DNA from: Cladosporium sp. IMV 00045
Taxonomy: Eukaryota; Ascomycota; Dothideomycetes; Cladosporiales; Cladosporiaceae
Direction: 5' to 3'
Length of the DNA stretch: 64,000 nt
Assembly (NCBI GenBank): GCA_001931905.2
Contig: MSJI02000240.1
Location: 1 to 64,000 of the forward strand
Position numbers and translations under genes: made by a program. How positions within the stretch are numbered: the stretch's first letter is position 1; each line of letters starts with the position of its first letter. Positions 39,801 to 51,692 of the stretch are shown here, in pieces. The notes under the pieces were generated by a model that saw only the letters and a program-made list of their open reading frames with translations, searched no databases and was not told the origin of the DNA.

Positions 39801-42284
39801 AATGCGAACCCCAGAGCAAAGGCGAGTGCGCCGGGATATATTGGATAAGCAGGCAGTGGCGGCGTCTACAGGCAGGCGGCGAAGGACATTACTGTATACT
39901 GGGCGGGTGACTGGGCCTCATTGTGGATTAGGTGGTGTATACACGGTTGTAGTGGTATGGGTGAGTGTTGGATGATTGGGCGGTGCAGAGAGGGCGGCGA
40001 GGGCAGAATGGCAGACGACTGGAGACTCGCCGGATCCAGTCAGTGTGGTGTAAACCCTTTGGTGACGTAGTAGCCCTCAGCCTCAATAATTTCAGTTTGC
40101 CTCTCACAAAGCAGCAGTCCTGCTCACAGGCCTTGACGGTGCGGATAATTCACGTGACGTTATCACTTCCCCCCAATTCCACTTTTCCTCTTTATGTATA
40201 GTTTAGAGATCGCCCTTCTTAACCGGGAGGCCCATGACGCTATCCCAGTACCTTGGATCTACGGACAAAGGATGGCAAAAACGATACGCACGTAGCAAAT
40301 ATCCCGTGTCGAGCAGTCGCAGTCCGTACTCTGATGATCAGTACATGCATGAGAGACAACATATACCTCTTCATAGCATTGCAGAGGCGCACACAACAGC
40401 GTCTTGCTTAGAAAATGCGGCAGTGGGATGGGCGTATGGCGTATGCAAAACGCAAGACCGCGCCTTTCCCGTCCCGAGCTACAGCACATGGGTCCCTGCG
40501 CCGGGCGATTATCATCGACCTTCCACTGCCACCTTCCAGGTTCAAAGTCCGCCAGGTTCAAGCTCTGGCTCGGCTGCTCGCGTGCGGTATCCAGAAGAGA
40601 GCGTCATCTGTGGACCAGCTCGCCACAAGCCAGAACGTTTCAGCCCCACTCAGGCACAAGCCATTCACTCCTTTGTTCTCTTCGGAACCAGACCAAAAGA
40701 CCGAAAAATACGCACTTTCACCGAAACGCTGCCAGATCGCAGGCGTGAGCTACCTCAGTACAGTACATGTCAATATTCGCCCGTTCTCGCCGCTTTCGGA
40801 CAGCTACAAGGCTAGACAAGGAAGCGTAGGTTGGCTTCCCGCTTTGCAACAGGTTCTCGTTTGTCTGCATATGCCCAAGCAAAACGCCATATTAGACGTC
40901 TGGCCTCTCTCGCCACAGCCACTTGCTTCACTGTGACAGCCATATGTGTATTTGCTGAGAAGTTGCACTGCAGGCTGTTGTGGAGATGAGATAAGGTAGG
41001 CGACACAGCCGGCGAATGAGTTCTCACATGTGTCAGAGCTACTGTCGTCCTGAAGCGCATGGTTGGGGTAGCTGCAAAACGTGCAAGAGGGCATATCATC
41101 TCTCCAGACGACAGGAGGCAGGAAAGCCCTCTCATCATGGCGCAGTGTTCTCAGCCAGAGGGATTGTTACAATAGCGAATGATCAACGCCCTGTCGAGCT
41201 GCAGGTCAGGCGCATCTCAAAAAAGCTCGATCTCTTTGCGAGCACTTGTCCGAGGCGTGTGCATTTACTGAAAGCAGGTGAGCAAGGACGGCCATAATCG
41301 CGATCCATTGCCATGGCAGTAATATTCTTTCCGGCAGCTCAAATTTTTGCTTTCGCTGATTGACATCGTATAGCCATGTTTAATCAAGTTTACAACTCTG
41401 CCAGCGAGGAGAGTTCCGCGACATATACGCTGCGTGCGTCAAGATTCCACGGGTGTATACTTCGTCGATGCCATGCCTCATGAATTGTTGATGGCACCTG
41501 TCCCGCTCTACCTTGCAGCGTCCTACCCTTGCTAGGAGGCAACGCACGCCAGCTGACAAAGGAAGTCGTTGTATGGCCTTACTTTTCCAGTGTCAAAACT
41601 CGTTGGTGCGAGGTCAGTCGAGTGGCGAAAGAAAGCCACACTTCGAACACAGGCCTCGTCACGGCAGAAGCAGCCAAAGAGATCAAGTTGCAAGTCAGCA
41701 TTTAGAAGCGGCCTCGTCCACTAAAGCGGTCGAACATCAGCAACACCTCCGTTGGCCTACAGGATGTAGCGGAGAACTACTTTACCTTTGCTACCTTCGC
41801 AGGATTTCGCCCTCAACCTTGCCAACAGTCACCCGCCGTGTCCAAAGATGTCGATGATTTGGTCGCTCTGATGTGATGGCGCATGGCCGCACTCTTCAGC
41901 ATGTGGTATTGACGAAGCAGACGAGAATAGTGGAGTCTATGGGAAGCCGGCCATCTCTGTCTGCTATTCACTGTCTGCTAAGCTTTGTCGCCCCAGCTCT
42001 CCACGAAGCCTAATGGAACGTCCGATCATGCTCACCTCTTGCCAGCTCCTGATTGCTCAACAGGATACAACGTTCAGACAAATCCATCTCGGATCTCGAA
42101 TAACCAGTACGATGACGCGACGGACTGCATTAGACCTTGGGCTGCGGTCGGACGGAAAGGCGAAGGCGAGTCTGGGTGCTCCTCTAAATGCAAAGCATCT
42201 CGCGCCCTTCTCTTCCTCACCTTCACGCACGCAATTCACACACACGTCTGCTTCAATCACGGCTAGACAACAATTTTCAACAAC
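39801..42284. other. Long divergent spacer between phosphatase and transporter genes
   Basis: About 2.5 kb without a recognisable gene. Three overlapping plus-strand frames at 40234-40936 (up to 193 codons) and one at 41513-41857 show no motif, no codon bias like that of the real genes, and no splice-site logic, so I leave them out. The region must contain the phosphatase promoter at its left end and the transporter promoter and leader at its right end. Confidence 0.45.
40150..40157. promoter_or_regulatory. Palindromic TCACGTGA E-box
   Basis: A perfect eight-base palindrome, TCACGTGA, 350 bases upstream of the phosphatase ATG and followed by TGACGT-like sequence. Such sites bind Cbf1/USF-type bHLH factors in fungi. 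Function here is inferred from the motif only. Confidence 0.3.
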
Positions 42285-44106
42285 ATGGCAAATCAAATTC
42301 CGGTTCTCGTGCCTGCTGGTGCTCCAGTCATCGCTCAGGTCCGCATCGATAGAGGCAGCCTGAGCTCCACCGAAACTCTCCAGAGCAGCGAAAGTGATAT
42401 CAGCGCCACTCCCAAAGCAGCTCTCGTTCAGACGAACAGCCTAAGCACCATCACAACCACCAACGCGACTGACGATCCTGCAAGAATTGAGGCAGGATAT
42501 GAGACACCCGCAGGCGACTCAGATGATGATGCCACTCAGCACATCCCTCGCACCGTACGTGACCAGACTTTATCAACCCGCCCCTGCACTTGTGCGCGCT
42601 GTCTCTAATGCTACTCGTGTAGGCTGGCTGGATCAAAGCAGCATTCACAATGTTCAAGACCCAGGTAGGACTCGGGGTACTACAGCTCCCTAAAGCTTTC
42701 GCGCTCCTCGGACTCATGCCTGGAATCTGCTGTCTTATCTTCTTCACCATCGTCGCATTCTGGCTCGGTTTCCAAATAGACGGAGCCGGAAAACGCTATC
42801 CACGCGTTCGCTCCCTGGCTCATGTCGGTGAAATGATAGCCGGTCGAGTCGGGGCAGAAGTATTCGGAGGCGCATATTTCCTCTGTGAGTTCGGCCCCAA
42901 CTTCTTCTCTTAACATCGCAGCTGACCACGCGCTACCCAGACTTCCTGACCGTTGGTGCCTCCGCCATCAGCAGCATCAGCATCGCATTAAACGCCGTTT
43001 CACAACATGCTGCTTGTACCAACGTATGGTTCGGTATTGCTGCCCTGGTCGCTTTGGCTCTTTGCTCTATCCGGACTATCGGTAAAGTTGGACAGCTCGC
43101 TGTCCTCGGTACACTTTCTATCATAGCGGCCAGTACGTATCTCTTCACGTTTCTGAAAGTTTCCTGAGCTAACGGATCCTCGCAGTGATCGTTTTCCTCG
43201 CCGCCCTTGGCGCAGGGAATCGTCCCATCGATGCACCTCCACCAGGCGACAGGGTGTCCGACTGGAAACTCATCGGCAAAGCAAACATCAAACAGCTACT
43301 GACAGGCATAGCTTATCTGTCCTTTTCCTGGTCCGGGTTGCCCTCCTTCTTCAACATTCGAGCTGAGATGAAGGAGCCAAAGCTCTACAAGCGTGCCTTG
43401 ACCTGGAGCTTGTCAGCAGTGGCCATCGTGTACATGACGGTCGCTGTGACAGTCTACGTACTCTGTGGGTCGCACGTCAGCTCGCCTGCTCTCGGATCTG
43501 CTGGGCCTCGCTTCAAAATCATATGCTACGGCATCGCCCTCGTCGGTCTTTGCGTTACGGCGTGCCTTATCTTGCATGTACGTGGACTCACACACATTTT
43601 TTATGCATCGATCCAAACTAACCTCTTCCCTCCTAGTACGCCGCAAAGCACCTCTACCAACGCGTTACTGCCTTCACAACAAGACCTCGAAAGGGCACCA
43701 GCTCGCCCGTCTCCACGACTCCGATCGTGCGCAACGTCCAAAGCCACCAACCCCAGCACAAAAGCGCCGAGACCTCATCATCTGGTACAGCTGCTCCTCG
43801 TCCGTGACCATACTCGCATACATCATCGCCAACGCCGTCCCCAACTTCCAGGACCTGGTGGCACTGATCGGCGCCTTTCTGGGCACTTTCATCTGCTTCC
43901 ACCCGATGGCTTGCCTATGGTTTCACGACAACTGGCGATCCGCGGCGCGGAACAAGAGGTTTTGGTCCAAAGCGTGCTGGCATGCGTTCCTACTCGTGCT
44001 CGGGTCGTTTCTTGTCGCTGCGTGCACTTGGGCTGCGTGCAGTAATATCGCAGTGTCTAGTACGAGTGTTAAGCCTTGGTCGTGTGCTGAAAATTCGGAC
44101 AAGTGA
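42285..44106 (+). CDS. AAAP-family amino-acid transporter, 3' exon structure uncertain
   Basis: Exons 42285-42554, 42623-42884, 42941-43132 and 43186-43577 join in frame through GT-AG introns of 68, 56 and 53 nt. They give a polar N-terminal 90 residues and then AGWIKAAFTMFKTQVGLGVL, LPKAFALLGLMPG, FLTVGASAISSISIALNAVS and several further membrane segments. This matches fungal AAAP (Mtr/Avt-like) amino-acid permeases of the plasma or vacuolar membrane. A fourth intron (43578-43636) leads to YAAKHLYQRV in the expected frame. The remaining conserved part (DLIIWYSCSSSVTILAYIIANAVPNFQ, ending at 44106) lies in another frame. Either a fifth intron (43709-43764 or 43664-43743, both with weak donors, giving about 509 or 501 residues) or a frameshift is needed. 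The family call is firm, the 3' model is not. Confidence 0.8.
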
Positions 44107-44348
44107 GTTAAGATCAGTGTTGTGGGCATTTTGTCGGATGCTGGGTGTAGGTGGCATAAGCTTTGACATTCAGACATGATCACGGACAGTTACATATGTA
44201 GATTTCCTTGCATTCGTATAAATTCGAAAACTACGCTGTACGCTCCAATCTCGCAATGACTCAAACACAAGCTGAACAAGACCGCAAGCCATCATCGTCA
44301 TCGTTATCATCATCGCACGAAAACCCTCCACATATTGCAACCCGACTC

Positions 44349-45550
44349 TCAAAGCCTCGCAGTCATCCAGCTCTCAATAGCCTCCGTGCTCTCCTCCTTC
44401 CCCTTGATCCCAATTAACTTATGGGGCAACCAGCCCACATGCGCCCCAGTGTTCGTCCTGACATACTCGGTGTCAGGATGACTCGTCTTGAGCCTTTTGG
44501 CAATGGCGTCAATGCTGTCGATGAGAACCTCCTGCCCACCGCCCCAGACGAAGATACCCTTGACGATCTTGTCGATGCCAGAGAACCAGTCTGCCGGCGC
44601 GAGCAGAAATTGGTTGTAGCTGTCGTATTTTGCAGAGCCTAGAATCACATCGTCAACGCGGTTTCGATCTGATGGGATTCAGATGTGAGGATAATGTACC
44701 CATGAAAGCTGAGGACCATCTGTCCGCGGCTGCTCCGCAGACAAAGTCGCTCCCTTCGTTGCGTTTGACGGAATCGTCGTCGGTTCCGAATTTGACCCAC
44801 GGGCTGGTGAGGAGGGCACCTGCGAGAGGACCGGGCAGTTGCACGCGGAGGTTCTCTGAGAGGTCCGGGTGAGGGTGGAGGATGTGCGATAGCAGAGCGA
44901 GAGTCGCGTGCCCACCGGCTGAGTCGCCGCCGACGAAGACCTGCGAGTTGCTTGTTAGAAATTTCGGGCCCTTGAGCTGCATGTTCTTGGTGGAAGCAAG
45001 TCCTTACATCTTCCGGCTTCTTGCCTTGACCTTGCAGAAGCCAGATCAAACTCTCGGCAGCCTGCTTCAGTTGCAGAGGATATTGACCTTCCGGAGAACA
45101 GGTATAACCAACAGCCGCAATGGCGGTGCTCTTGGTCTTGGACAGATCGGCCTGAAGCTCGTACAGCCATTCCAAGTGCGCAGGCGACAAGGGATTGACA
45201 TAGCCGCCGCCATGGAAGTACAGGAACACTTTCTCAGCGCCCCTGTTGCCAATCCAGTGGACCTTCAGTCCGCTTGCCAGGACGGCGGTATCAGGCTGAA
45301 ATCCTTTCTGGCTCGCGAAGCTGAGGTACGAAGATTCCGTCGAGGGGTTGAGCCATTTCTCGTGGGCGATGGTCATGTTTGACAGCACATAGCGGGCTAG
45401 GGTGTAGATGAAGTCCTTGTAGGCGGTCGGAGGCTTTGAACTGCTGTTGAAGGGCCTACCTGCCAGGCGAAGAAGGCCGAGGGATATGCCTATTGCCAGG
45501 TGTGGGAACAAGGCTAGCTTCTCGATCAGGGATGCTTTCTGGGTGGCCAT
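44349..45550 (-). CDS. Alpha/beta-hydrolase (HSL-type esterase/lipase), three exons
   Basis: Spliced from 45550-45008, 44940-44700 and 44638-44349 with GT-AG introns of 67 and 61 nt, giving 357 residues. Motifs: the oxyanion-hole HGGGY (113-117), the nucleophile elbow GGDSAGG with Ser188, an acidic residue at Glu298 in GGGQEVL, where the family usually has Asp, and His328 in GAHVG. Residues about 15-32 are hydrophobic and could be a membrane anchor. These features place it in the hormone-sensitive-lipase-like abhydrolase_3 group, which hydrolyses acyl or other carboxylic esters; the substrate cannot be predicted. The start ATG at 45550 is just before MATQKASLIEKLALF; the frame is open further upstream but without similarity or a better start. 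It is transcribed away from the F-box gene. Confidence 0.88.
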
Positions 45551-46193
45551 GTTTGGACGATGTGAAATTGATCTGAGATTCTGCTGTGTTAGTTGCGGAC
45601 GATGCCTGCACTCGGTCCTTCGCTTCTCGGAGAAGAACAGAGGAAGAAAGAGCGTAGGGATCAGGCATCCTTTATACGGTATCTTGGTAATCGTTCGTTC
45701 CTCCCACTGCCCCGCTCTGGTGGCTGAACTGCAGTCTAACGGTGCATAAGTCGAAAAGTATGTATGTCTTCCAACTCCCAGCATTACCTGGCTGCTACAT
45801 GCCACTAACAGCGACATACTTTTCTGACGCAGTGCAGCCGAGGCGATACCAAGCCTGACGGCGCCCCTTCTGTTTATTGAACTTTCATACCACGATTCCA
45901 CAAGGGCCTGATCAAGTAAAGCACGAGCCAGGCATGTATATCACATCGTCGAGCGAACATCCTTTTCTTTTGATAGGTACAATTTTACCCAAAGCCAGGA
46001 ATATTGGTGGTAAGTACCTTACTGCACTTGCGACGCAAGCAATGCACATCTCCGCACTGAGGTCATCCGTTATCTCCACTCGCGTGCAATACAACGACAA
46101 TTCTGACCAGCTCTGCAGGAGTTTGAAAGTATCCGCCATTATATAAATCGAAACTTCTCACACCGTCATCTGCCGTGTAACTTTACACAAACC
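45551..46193. promoter_or_regulatory. Divergent promoter region, esterase / F-box gene
   Basis: A spacer of 643 bases between two divergent starts. At its right end a TATA-like TATATAAA (46140-46147) lies about 47 bases before the F-box ATG, a plausible core promoter. No gene is visible. Confidence 0.5.
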
Positions 46194-47899
46194 ATGGCGG
46201 CTCTTGACGCCCTTCCTGAGGAGCTCCAGCTCCTGATCGTTGACTATCTGGACACACCGTCACCATCCTCACAGAAACTCCGACAGGAGCCATCTCTGGC
46301 ATTGACATCGAGGGACGAGCGAACTTTAAAGCACTTATCAGTAGTATCGAAGCGATGGAGACGGCTTGCTCTACCGACCCTTTTCAAGTGTGCTCGACTC
46401 CGTCTCGACACTCCGCCAAAGCTCGAATGGGCAGCATGCAATGTCTGCGATGAGGCTGCCATCTCACCTGGTGCCGCTCCTGATCTGCAAAACGTCAGTC
46501 CATATGAGGTCGATCAATACCATGTCGACATGGTATCTGCAGCACTTGCTCGATGCAATGGCAATCTCCGCGCTGGAAGACTGGACGACGAGGCTCAGCA
46601 GATGGGTGAGATGGCGTTTGCCGAGAAAGAACGCATCCAACCCTCAGCAGCTCTGGCCTGGATACCTCGGTTTTATCACGCCTTGCGTGATTTCATCGAA
46701 TACCTCGAAGAGAACGATCTCGTCGGAGTGGTGGAAAGTTTCGTGCTCTACACCGACCAAATGCTCACCGAGAAGCTGCATAGATTCCCTCACGAGGCCG
46801 CAGATAGAGATTGGAGGTTTCCGGCCAGTGCAGCATTTTGGGCTCATTTGTTATCTGTGATCGATCCGTCCGTGGTGACAATCTTGGCTCCTCCTACCGA
46901 TCTTGCGTGTCTCACGAGTTGCGCGATTGATACATTCGGTGACTGGTCAGTTCTTTTCCCTCTTATGCCTTCTTGGGAAACCTCTTGTTTAAAGGGAGCC
47001 GTCTATCACTTGAACGCTCAGTATCTACGAATTGATGCGTTGTCGTTTGGATTTGACTTATTTGTCCAATACACTGATACAATTTCAACAGGGCTTTCAG
47101 CGAGATGGATTTCCACGTCCTCTCATTACAACGACCCAAGACCAGCAATCAATCCGCAAGCTCTTCGATGCCTCCCACATATGCTTCCCTTCACGCAATA
47201 CCAGCAACCTATCCATCAATAGCACCGTCTAGCATCCTCTCCCTACGACCATGGACCCATCTCAGCCTAAATGAAGGCTCATTCCTGAAAGCCTACGGCA
47301 CATACGAGTTCTTCGAGCGCGGCCCGCCATCTCTCGTCTACTCGATCAAAGACAGCATCATGCGTGACCTGGCCCTCCCGCCAACAGCCTCCACCACCAA
47401 CAGCACCACAACCTCAAATCCAAACGCACCCCTCCGCCCCCTCTCCGCCCTCACAAGCCTCGATTACAGCGCCATCTTCCCTTTCGCCAACCACGCGGAC
47501 TTCAGCCCCATTCTCAGCAAAATCACCCACCTGACCCTCCAACTCGCGCCCGCCCCGGAATCCAACATCCTCAACGACCGCGCACGCCTCGGCAAAGCCG
47601 ACCTGGGCGACTGCTGGACGGAGCTGCTGACGACGTACCACCAGCTCATCGAGCCGCTGGCGTCCGTGCGACGCCCTTCGCCCACGGCTTTCGAGGACGG
47701 CGTGCTGGGAGATTTCGTCTGGGACACTAGCAGGCATGGCGTGAGCGTGAGGAGGCTGGTGGCGTTGGATTTTCATATCAAGGCTATGCAGGAGGATTTG
47801 GATACGTTGTTTATGCCGCTTTGTTTGCCTGTGTGGGTGGAGCCGCAGACGGGCGTTTTTACGAGGATGGTGCAGGAGTGGGAGGGGGATGGACTGTAG
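46194..47899 (+). CDS. F-box domain protein, two exons
   Basis: Exon 1 46194-46945, intron of 146 nt (GTCAGT donor, branch-like CACTGATAC, acceptor TTTCAACAG), exon 2 47092-47899; the product has 519 residues. The first 50 residues form an F-box: DALPEELQLLIVDYLDT, then LKHLSVVSKRWRRLALPTLFK. The rest is a long, probably helical and leucine-rich substrate-recognition region with GDWAFSEMDFHVLSL across the splice junction and SILSLRPWTHLSLNEGSF after it. F-box proteins connect substrates to the SCF ubiquitin ligase through Skp1; the substrate is unknown. The intron also reads through in frame for some distance (to 47222), so an unspliced short form is possible, but joining the exons restores a long continuous domain. 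It is convergent with mcr1, with 210 nt between stops. Confidence 0.85.
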
Positions 47900-48109
47900 A
47901 TTGATGAGCCAGTGTCGTTGGTGTGGGTTTGTCTGGACTGTTTCTCAGCGCAATATCGCTCTGTTGAATTATGTAAACATCTAAGGCCACGTGCCGTGAC
48001 GAATTGCTAGTCATTATCGAAAAACTACTTTCCTCTGGGGATGACCAAAGAAACTACAATGCCCAACGGCAACGCCTCGCCAAACGTAATTCATCATCAA
48101 TCGACACCC

Positions 48110-49105
48110 TCAAAAACGATGGATCTCCTTCTTCCCCAACCCCAACTCCGCCAAAACACCATTCTTCCCAGCAACCGCCTCCTCCATCTTCGGCGGCCCA
48201 CACAAAAACACCTTCGTCCCTTTAGCATCGCCCCAATTCGCACCACAGCGCGCAATCGCCTCCTCGACCAAAGCGCGATCGACGTAACATTTACGATACT
48301 TCTCCCCATCGCCCAACACAGCCGGCTCGCCGACTCCAGCCTCAGGCCCAGAAACGGCGTAAGTGACGCGCAAACGCTGCGGAAACTGTTTCTCAAGCTG
48401 CTCGAGCTCGCGGCGCAGCACGATATCGCGTGAGCCGTTGACACCCCAGAGCAGCTGCACGGAAGTCTGGTCGTTGGCGTCGTTGGTGAGGATCTCGCGC
48501 GCGAGTGAGTAAATGGGCGTGATTCCCGCGCCGCCCGCTACGAGGACCACCGAGCGCGGGGAGTCAGACGCTTGATACGCGTAGCCTGGTATGGGCCCGC
48601 GGACGGTGAGAGAGTCGCCTGGTCGTAGGCTGTGCATGTGGGTTGAGGCGCGGCCGTTGGGGTATTGCTTTACGAGGAGGTCGAGGGAGCCTTGTTGCGT
48701 GGGTGGGGAGATGGGAGTGTAGGGACGGAGAGTGGGGAACCAGGCTCCTGGTGCGGTGTGTTGGGTGAGGATGGCGGCTAGAGGGAGTTAGTTGGGTTGA
48801 TTTTCAGGGATTGAATGGCTATTGTTGCGAGGAGGCATACATGATGCGGGCACGCCGCTGATTTCTCCCTTGCCACCGGGTAACTCGAATGTGATGCGTT
48901 TGGTGTCGTGGTTGACTTGCTCGACTTGTGTGACTTTCAGTTCGCGGGAGAATAGCATGGTCTTTGGGAATGCGAGTGTCTTCGTGGGCTCTTTGTATGC
49001 CGAATCAAGGCGTAGGGAAGGTTGGCGAGACATGTACACTGCGCCGGTCACCGCTGTGAGTGCTGCCGTGGTGAGTACGGGCCGACGTGCGAATATTGTG
49101 GCCAT
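48110..49105 (-). CDS. mcr1: Mitochondrial NADH-cytochrome b5 reductase MCR1, two exons
   Basis: Exons 49105-48841 and 48777-48110, intron of 63 nt, 310 residues. The N-terminus (MATIFARRPVLTTAALTAVTG) has the basic-hydrophobic pattern of a mitochondrial signal plus outer-membrane anchor, as in yeast Mcr1. The FAD-binding barrel shows RPYTP (106-110) and KQYPNGRASTHMHSL; the NADH domain has VLVAGGAGITP (about 166-176) and a C-terminal VFLCGPPKM. The enzyme passes electrons from NADH through FAD to cytochrome b5 or to alternative acceptors such as D-erythroascorbyl radical in yeast. The length is close to family members. The ATG at 49105 was chosen over the upstream in-frame extension because it gives the expected targeting sequence directly. 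Confidence 0.93.
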
Positions 49106-51023
49106 TGTGAGAATGTCGAGTAGAGATAAGATTGGGGATTGAGGATTCTTTCTGAATTGACAACAGAGTACAGAACAGCTCCGATAGTGAGATACAATCA
49201 ACAGGACAGTCAGTCGTTTGTATTCGGGTTTCACTTGGGGATGTCCGTAGTGAGGTATTGGCACTTGGCTTAGGGGTAGATACGATACGTCAAGACATGA
49301 GGAGTACGGAGCTTGCTTATATCGAATTCAAGAGTGAGGTATCGGACAATACGGCGCTCGCCTAACCGTGGTGATCTCGGGGGGTAGGGGTTGTTTGCTT
49401 CCGACTGCGAAGGAGCTGAGCTGAGGCTGAGGCTGACACGCTAGATGATGCTTTCGGAACGACTTCGTAGAGAGAGGGTTGAAAGTGATTGATGCCTGGT
49501 GCCTGAATGTCAGCCTGACATCGGGCTTCTGGTTTTCCGAGTTTCCGTCAGCAGGCCCTTCCGTGCAAAGAGATCGGCCATTCAAATTGGGGGAAAGGCC
49601 GAAATCCGTGAGTGGAAAAGTCCAGAGGAGATGACACTTGACAAATCTCCACCATGCAATACGAGAGTGACTTTTCGGTGACGAGGCTTATGGAGACACA
49701 GCACACACACAACAGCATCACACGCACGAGCAGCGGTCTGGCACGCTGTTGTGTTGAGCGACGTACTCCTCACTGCTATGATACCCCTCTGGACATCGCA
49801 ATCAACATCACACTTTGCGCTGCGCCTCCGCACTTGCATGCCTTTTCGCTCCTCTCTCGCCCTTCAGCCCGATTGGAGGGAGTCTGCTAGTCTGCTGGAG
49901 GAGTGGTTGAGATGCGCCGTGAGGACGAAGTTACCAAAAGACTACAAGACTACTGCAGTGACGACTGAGTCAAACAGAAGACATTCGGTACAGCTTCCGT
50001 TGACGGTTCAATTCAAACCCAACGGCTCGTCTCATCGCACCCTAGCAACAACAATTCCTCGGTCGCTCGGCAAAGACCGGTGCCCTCTCGTGCTCTGCCC
50101 TGTGTACGCCATGGATCCGGACCCATGTCGACAGCTCATGTTCTCGAGAAATAAAAGCGGGCAAGGCGTTCGAGGCGCCGACGACAGGCCTCGAGATGAT
50201 GCATCTGTCGAGCCGCTCACCCACTTCCCGCCTTTTCCCCCAGCGCCAACAGGAGGGAAAGCCATAACGCTGCTTGGCTTTGTCTCTCTCAACGGCCATC
50301 CACGCGGCTCACGCAGGTACTGCCGGCGGGAGTACCTGTTCCTGGCGAATCACGCTGCACTGGGCCGTCCCGCCAGACAGCCTTTCGAGCCTTTCAACAA
50401 ATTTCCACTTCGATGTCAAACTCTAGGATCCGCGTACCTGCAGCTGTCCATTCACGGCTGTTCACGTCTTCGTTGTGATCAGTGCAGTGCTCCAGTTTTT
50501 GGCCTTCTAGATGCAATGCAAGTCCACATCGATCGCACATGATTTCGGAAACTGTTCGCGCTTCACTCCTGTGTACCCAAGTCTCTCGAGAGTACGGTGC
50601 AACACTGCAGCCCATCGGTGGTGCGCTTAGGCTGTCACTCCACCCATTCTTTGGCGCCCATTCGATGAGCGCTCTTACGCCGCCATCATGCATATCCGAT
50701 GTCGCGGTTTGCGCCGTGCGACTTTGGTAGGTTGAGTCCTCGGTTGATCTCAATAGATCCTGCGCGCATGCGTCTCCCACATCGTTATTTAACTCCTCCA
50801 CTCCCTCCGCGTGTAATCACATTTTCCTCCTTACCGTCTCTACATTATACATTTGTGCTCTTAGGTTCCAGGTGAATCACCGTCAGTCCTTCTCACTTTC
50901 GCACAAAGCGACAGACAGTCTTTTCAGACCCCTCAGCATTCCTTCCCTTGCGCTATATTAGCAGCATATTCCTTCTCTTCGAACAGAGCATAAATCGATT
51001 CACAAGACCTTCATTCCTTCAAG
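49106..51023. other. Non-coding stretch between mcr1 and the eight-cysteine secreted protein gene
   Basis: About 1.9 kb. A 263-codon plus-strand frame (49751-50542) lacks an ATG start and any recognisable motif. A 135-codon minus-strand frame (50394-50801) starts at GTG and has one CDRC zinc-ribbon-like pair; neither is called. The right end is a pyrimidine-rich leader with a TATA-like CTATATTA at about 50951-50958, about 70 bases before the ATG at 51024. Confidence 0.45.
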
Positions 51024-51692
51024 ATGTACTACTCTATCGCTACCATCGCGGCCCTCGCTGCCTCCACCTCTGCCTACGCCATCCCGGCTAAGCGCGACAA
51101 CGGCATCTCTGTCACGCCGCACGACAAGTACTCTTCTTCCGTCGGTGTCCTTGGCTGCAAGATCGACACCAACCGTGTCGCGTACTGGCCCACTTCCGTC
51201 GACTGCAACAACGTTTGCGTGAAGGTCTCCCACGCCGGCCGTGACGTCCATCTCCTCAAGATCGACACCTCCGGTGGCGCCTACGACATCTCTTACGATG
51301 CCTGGAACTACCTCAAGACCGGCCAGAGCGCCACCGAGAACCCCGACGAGGGTGGCGGAATTGACGCCACCTACGAAGATGTCGATATGAGCGAGTGTGA
51401 GGACCTGCTCAAGACCGACGACAAGACGCTTGCCTTCAGCGCCGCCAACGCCATGAACTTCGTCTCCTCTTGCAAGGAGAACGGAGACTCCTGGGTCGGC
51501 AACAACTTCTCTCTCTTCAACATCGCCAACCCTGCCTGCACCATCGGCAAGGACGAGAAGTGCGAGTACCCCGACCTCTCCCAAGGCAACCAGCCCACTT
51601 GCCCCTCCATCCTCGGCGCTCCTGGCACCATGGAGCCGTCCGTCAAGGACATTGCCTACGGCACTGGCAAGATCACCATGGCCCTGCAGTAG
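51024..51692 (+). CDS. Secreted eight-cysteine protein, DPBB/barwin-like candidate
   Basis: A 222-residue single-exon protein. The N-terminus is a signal peptide (MYYSIATIAALAASTSAYA), followed by a Lys-Arg pair at 23-24 suitable for Kex2 cleavage. The mature part has eight cysteines (45, 61, 65, 125, 150, 172, 180, 193), which could form four disulphides. The blocks GCKIDTNRVAYWP, CNNVCVKVSHAGRDVHLLKIDTSGGAYDISYDAWNYL and AANAMNFVSSC recall a family of fungal extracellular proteins of unknown function. The CxxxC plus HLLKIDTSGG part looks like a double-psi beta-barrel (barwin/cerato-platanin-like) fold, but this is inference. Third codon positions are almost all C or G, far more biased than neighbouring genes, which suggests very high expression. 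Confidence 0.8.
   Translation: MYYSIATIAALAASTSAYAIPAKRDNGISVTPHDKYSSSVGVLGCKIDTNRVAYWPTSVDCNNVCVKVSHAGRDVHLLKIDTSGGAYDISYDAWNYLKTGQSATENPDEGGGIDATYEDVDMSECEDLLKTDDKTLAFSAANAMNFVSSCKENGDSWVGNNFSLFNIANPACTIGKDEKCEYPDLSQGNQPTCPSILGAPGTMEPSVKDIAYGTGKITMALQ

Noticed and set aside
49751..50542. 263-codon plus-strand frame
   Set aside because: It starts with TTG, has no domain, signal or codon bias, and overlaps other open frames on the opposite strand.
50394..50801. Minus-strand 135-codon frame with a CDRC pair
   Set aside because: GTG start and a single CxxC with a distant Cys; not enough to call a zinc-ribbon protein.
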